Assembly: GCA_037903355.1 (NCBI GenBank)
Contig: JBAJFE010000026.1
Location: 6,758,001-6,822,000 of the forward strand
Direction: 5' to 3'
Source of the DNA: Trichuris trichiura
Lineage: Eukaryota > Nematoda > Enoplea > Trichinellida > Trichuridae
Length of the DNA: 64,000 bases
Positions 61,001-64,000 of this stretch are shown piece after piece (the stretch's first letter is position 1; the number at the start of each line of letters is the position of its first letter). The translations under genes and the position numbers were made by a program. The notes beneath the pieces were generated by a model that was not told the DNA's origin, made no database searches, and saw only the letters and a program-made list of their open reading frames with translations.

Positions 61001-61546
61001 TTACGAACAAGAAATGCCATTGTGCTTGATTTATTAACTTTGTTCGCGAGCTTTTCTGTTACTAGCACAACGAATGTGGCAATAGCGACTACGTGTTTCA
61101 ACGCGGCTCATTAGAGAGGAGTGGCCAATTATTCATGCACGAGTTTTCGACATGGTCGTTTGGGGTGAAATTTGCATACATTTTAAGCCAGAGTTTATCT
61201 TGGTTTATTTGTAAAGTCGTCCGAACGCTCGACTATTACACTGCGCGCAGTGAATTCCATTCATTAGAAATGGAATGTAATTTCATGCCCGTTTACGGGC
61301 CTACGTGCACCTTTGCTATTTCGCGCCAACGCCCTTTCGCGGGGCGAAATGTAACTTGCAATGTTGCATTTTGATAAGCAACTTTCAACCGACACCTGAG
61401 CAGGCCATTTCGCGTAAGAAAGCTAGAAATTTTGCTTATTCTCGCTGCTGCTACCGCCCGGCGACTTCCGTAGAAATGGATACGTTGTAGATGTTTCCTA
61501 ATTTGGCAACTGGTTCATTAAGGAAACTGCGTCTGCTTGACGTTTT
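58046..61546. other. No gene recognised
   Basis: The longest ORF is a 131-codon minus-strand frame (59186-58791) without recognisable features. A minus-strand ATG frame near 60236 (MSSTAYTGLPSDNEQVKMAD) could be a first exon, but nothing joins to it. Confidence 0.4.
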
Positions 61547-61584
61547 CCGCTTTGGAGGGACCAATATTGGTCCCTCCAAAGCGG
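61547..61584. repeat. Perfect 38-bp palindrome
   Basis: CCGCTTTGGAGGGACCAAT followed directly by its exact reverse complement, with no spacer. It could form a cruciform or be two ends of a tiny excised element. No similar sequence was noticed elsewhere in the window. Confidence 0.95.
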
Positions 61585-64000
61585 GATGCTATCGACCGTA
61601 ATGTTCAATGCGGCATGTCGAAGAAGATGAACGATTTTCAAATTTAAGCAAAAAATCAATTTGAAGCAGCAGCGGCGGCGGTTTCATCCTTCAATGGAAA
61701 GATGGTACTTTCGCGTCAATGGTTAACATTGTTAACTAGTTTGCATACGAAGAAAAATCGCGCGTTGCAAAATTATTCAGCAAGCTATTTTTGAGCTTTT
61801 TCAAACTAAGAAATGAGTTAGCAACTTGATCAATTGATCGTAGTTGCAGCTGGCTATGTTTACCTTGTTCCGAGATGGGTTGCAGTGTGAGCCTGTCGAA
61901 CTTGTATCGCCTTCAGCGCCCATAGTAGACGGCTGTCGTCGCTTTCGCATCGACAAAAATAATTAATTAGGTTATAGGAGAAGATACGATTAAACTGTCC
62001 GATTACGGTTTGAATATGCAATAATTATGCTAAAAACAATACAAAATTCAGTAATATAGTCTATTGGTTGTCAAGCAAAGGGAGAAGCGGTCTTTTTTGA
62101 GAAAAAACGTTGCGTTGTTAATTGACAGACGAGTTTCCCTAAGTTTCCTTAATTTGCTTTAGTACAGTTAGGACAAGTTGAACAAGTCGTAGTCATCAAG
62201 TGATACCTATCGGCATCCGGTTTGAAATGTCGCTTCGCACCGATTGAAGTTGAGTGAATTGATCGATGTGCCCATCGATTTCAATACTGTTGTCAAATAG
62301 GCGTCAAAACAGCGAGGCGCAACCACATATGCCCCACCGAATAGCTGTGCCTTCAAGGTACTAACAAGCGTCGTGTCTTAGGCGTAAACAATGATCAGCT
62401 CATCCGTTCCATTTTTAGCATCAGTGGAGCTGCTGCTCTTATTTTCATATTGTTTACGCATACTGGAAATGAGGAAAGACGAAATATGTACGACAAATTT
62501 AAAATAGCATTGTTTATTATTGTTCTACCACGAAATTCGAGCAGTTTCGTAGGGTGTGACAAAATTCAATTTTCTACGTGAACTAATGATGGACCACTTG
62601 TTGTTGCTCTTCGTTTTTAAGCTGTCGAATTCCGATGCACTTAATTTTTAAGTTGGGATTAGCTTTGCTTGTTACGCTTCGCTTTTGCAGCAGCGAGTAA
62701 CGACGGCCCCATCGTCACGTCCAACTTGTTTACTATTAGTTAAAGGCGCCTCGAGCTAACCTTGAACACCGCTATTAAGAGACAGCGATGCTTTCTCGGT
62801 TTGATTAAGTTGGAATTTTGTAATTGGGTGACATTCGCTGAAGCGCGTAATGCAGTATGGCAAAATCGAGTTTTTGCTATTATTGGACTTTGTAATCAAG
62901 CTTGCAGTCTTCGCTCGAAACAGTAATCAATATCTTTTAAAGCCTCCAAGGTAACTCGTGGCTTGGTTGAAGCGAACTATTCTTTCTTCGCTTATTGTTG
63001 GTTATGGTTGAGTTCGTTTTTCAATATTCACTAATGCTTATTGGTCGCATTAGTTAAACAAGCGCCTCTGAGCAATCTAAAGTATAGCCGCAATCGGTGA
63101 TGCTTCATTGTAGCAGATGCTGGCATTTGTACGAGTGCAAATAGTACAAACACTTTGGGCAGTTCAACTTTTATTAAACTCAGTCCTTGAAAAGCGCCTA
63201 ATTCGCTACTTGCTTGACGTTAAGTGCATAGTTGAATTTGGAAATCATTGTTGCCTCTTATTAGATCGTTCAACAATCGCGTTGCCAATTTGGTATAAAA
63301 AATTGCTTTAACTTCGCTTGTTCTCCCGTAAGTTTGTTAAGTTTAAAAGTAGACGAAAAAAACAGCGAACGCGAGCGTGTTCTACCTTTTTAAAATTCTG
63401 TTACGTAACAGTATGCAAAAGTTAAAAGTGTAGGTTCTTCTTCAAAGTTGGACGTAACAAATGCTTTTTCTTTTCTACGGACGCATAAAGTTCTGTTAGC
63501 ATTAATGTATACGGAAGACAACCTGCCTAAGTGTTAAGAGTTTATTTTGTAATTAATTTCAACGTCAGACGTAAGTAATGATTAATAGGCATTACTATTC
63601 TTTCTAACATTAATGTGTTAATAGTTAAAAAGGCGTAAAGTATTTTTCTTACCAACACGATACGTATGTGTGCAATAGGCAAGCTGTCAATATTTGGGAA
63701 CGTACTTCCCGCGTTTCACTTTTGTACGAAACCTGCACATTGCTAAATAAGAAAAGAGAAGAAAATGCGAACAGTGAAGTTTGCTGAATAAGAAACGCTT
63801 AGTTAATAATTACTAGTTGTTAACAGATGCTTTTTATGCATATATTTTCTTTTGCAACGAGTGTGTGCATTTCCGTGGCAAATATTGGTTGCGTATACTG
63901 TGTTAGAGTTTGTTAGAAATTCTTCTATAGCCTTCGGGTCGCAGGCTGTCCTATCTTCAGCTGTGTACGTATAAGCTTCTGAAGGTAGGAAAAATTGGTT
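61585..64000. other. No gene recognised
   Basis: AT-rich sequence with short frames only; no repeat, domain or splice chain that could be defended. Confidence 0.5.

Noticed and set aside
1..64000. tRNA, rRNA, CRISPR or bacterial operon features
   Set aside because: Scanned by eye; none recognisable. The splice structures and transposons are eukaryotic.

Overview
This is metazoan nuclear DNA: AT-rich, repeat-laden, with spliced genes and eukaryotic cut-and-paste transposons (Tigger/pogo and hAT). Nothing prokaryotic or viral was recognised. The lineage is unresolved. The most useful clue is intron size: nearly every intron that can be defended is only about 40-65 bp, so true genes look like strings of short broken ORFs and are missed unless they are spliced by hand. 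An invertebrate with very small introns fits; I cannot say which.

Layout. The window is a set of nested inverted duplications. Outer arm A (1-10977, probably continuing past the left edge) is repeated inverted as A' (44875-56188). Directly against A lies an 11.4 kb palindrome: arm B (10983-15749), a pogo-type transposon exactly at the pivot (15750-17663), and arm B' (17664-22426). Then comes a mostly unique region D (22427-44874) with diverged tandem duplications, foldback elements, a hAT derivative and one small spliced gene. Beyond A', a third, more diverged copy of the outer end of A (about 56297-58045) lies inverted to A' and is split by another pogo derivative (56736-57883). The last 6 kb shows little apart from a perfect 38-bp palindrome.

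Genes. (1) Two complete FIS1 (mitochondrial fission 1) genes, one per B arm, lie head to head with the pogo element between their start codons. Each has five exons and a C-terminal membrane anchor. (2) A multi-exon U1-type (C-x2-C-x12-H-x5-H) zinc-finger gene is in both A arms. The left copy lacks most of its first exon and the right copy has a premature stop. A related, apparently intact gene end lies in D at 37323-37974. (3) A small Cys-rich acidic gene is in both A arms, intact on the left and frameshifted on the right. (4) A short hydrophobic ORF is intact at the inner edge of A' and cut by the A/B junction on the left. (5) Several other exon-like ORFs are conserved between arms but unidentified.

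Mobile DNA. Each A arm carries the same dead Tigger element (2238-4958 and 51086-53806). It has the same two frame breaks and the same loss of the third catalytic Asp, so it was copied with the arm or by gene conversion, not by transposition. A tract of about 3.7 kb around it is nearly identical between arms, while flanking DNA differs by roughly 1-8%.

The picture is of inverted duplication and later exchange between arms, with transposons at the pivot and breakpoints. Duplicate host genes have survived in both arms (FIS1) or decayed reciprocally (zinc-finger and Cys-rich genes).
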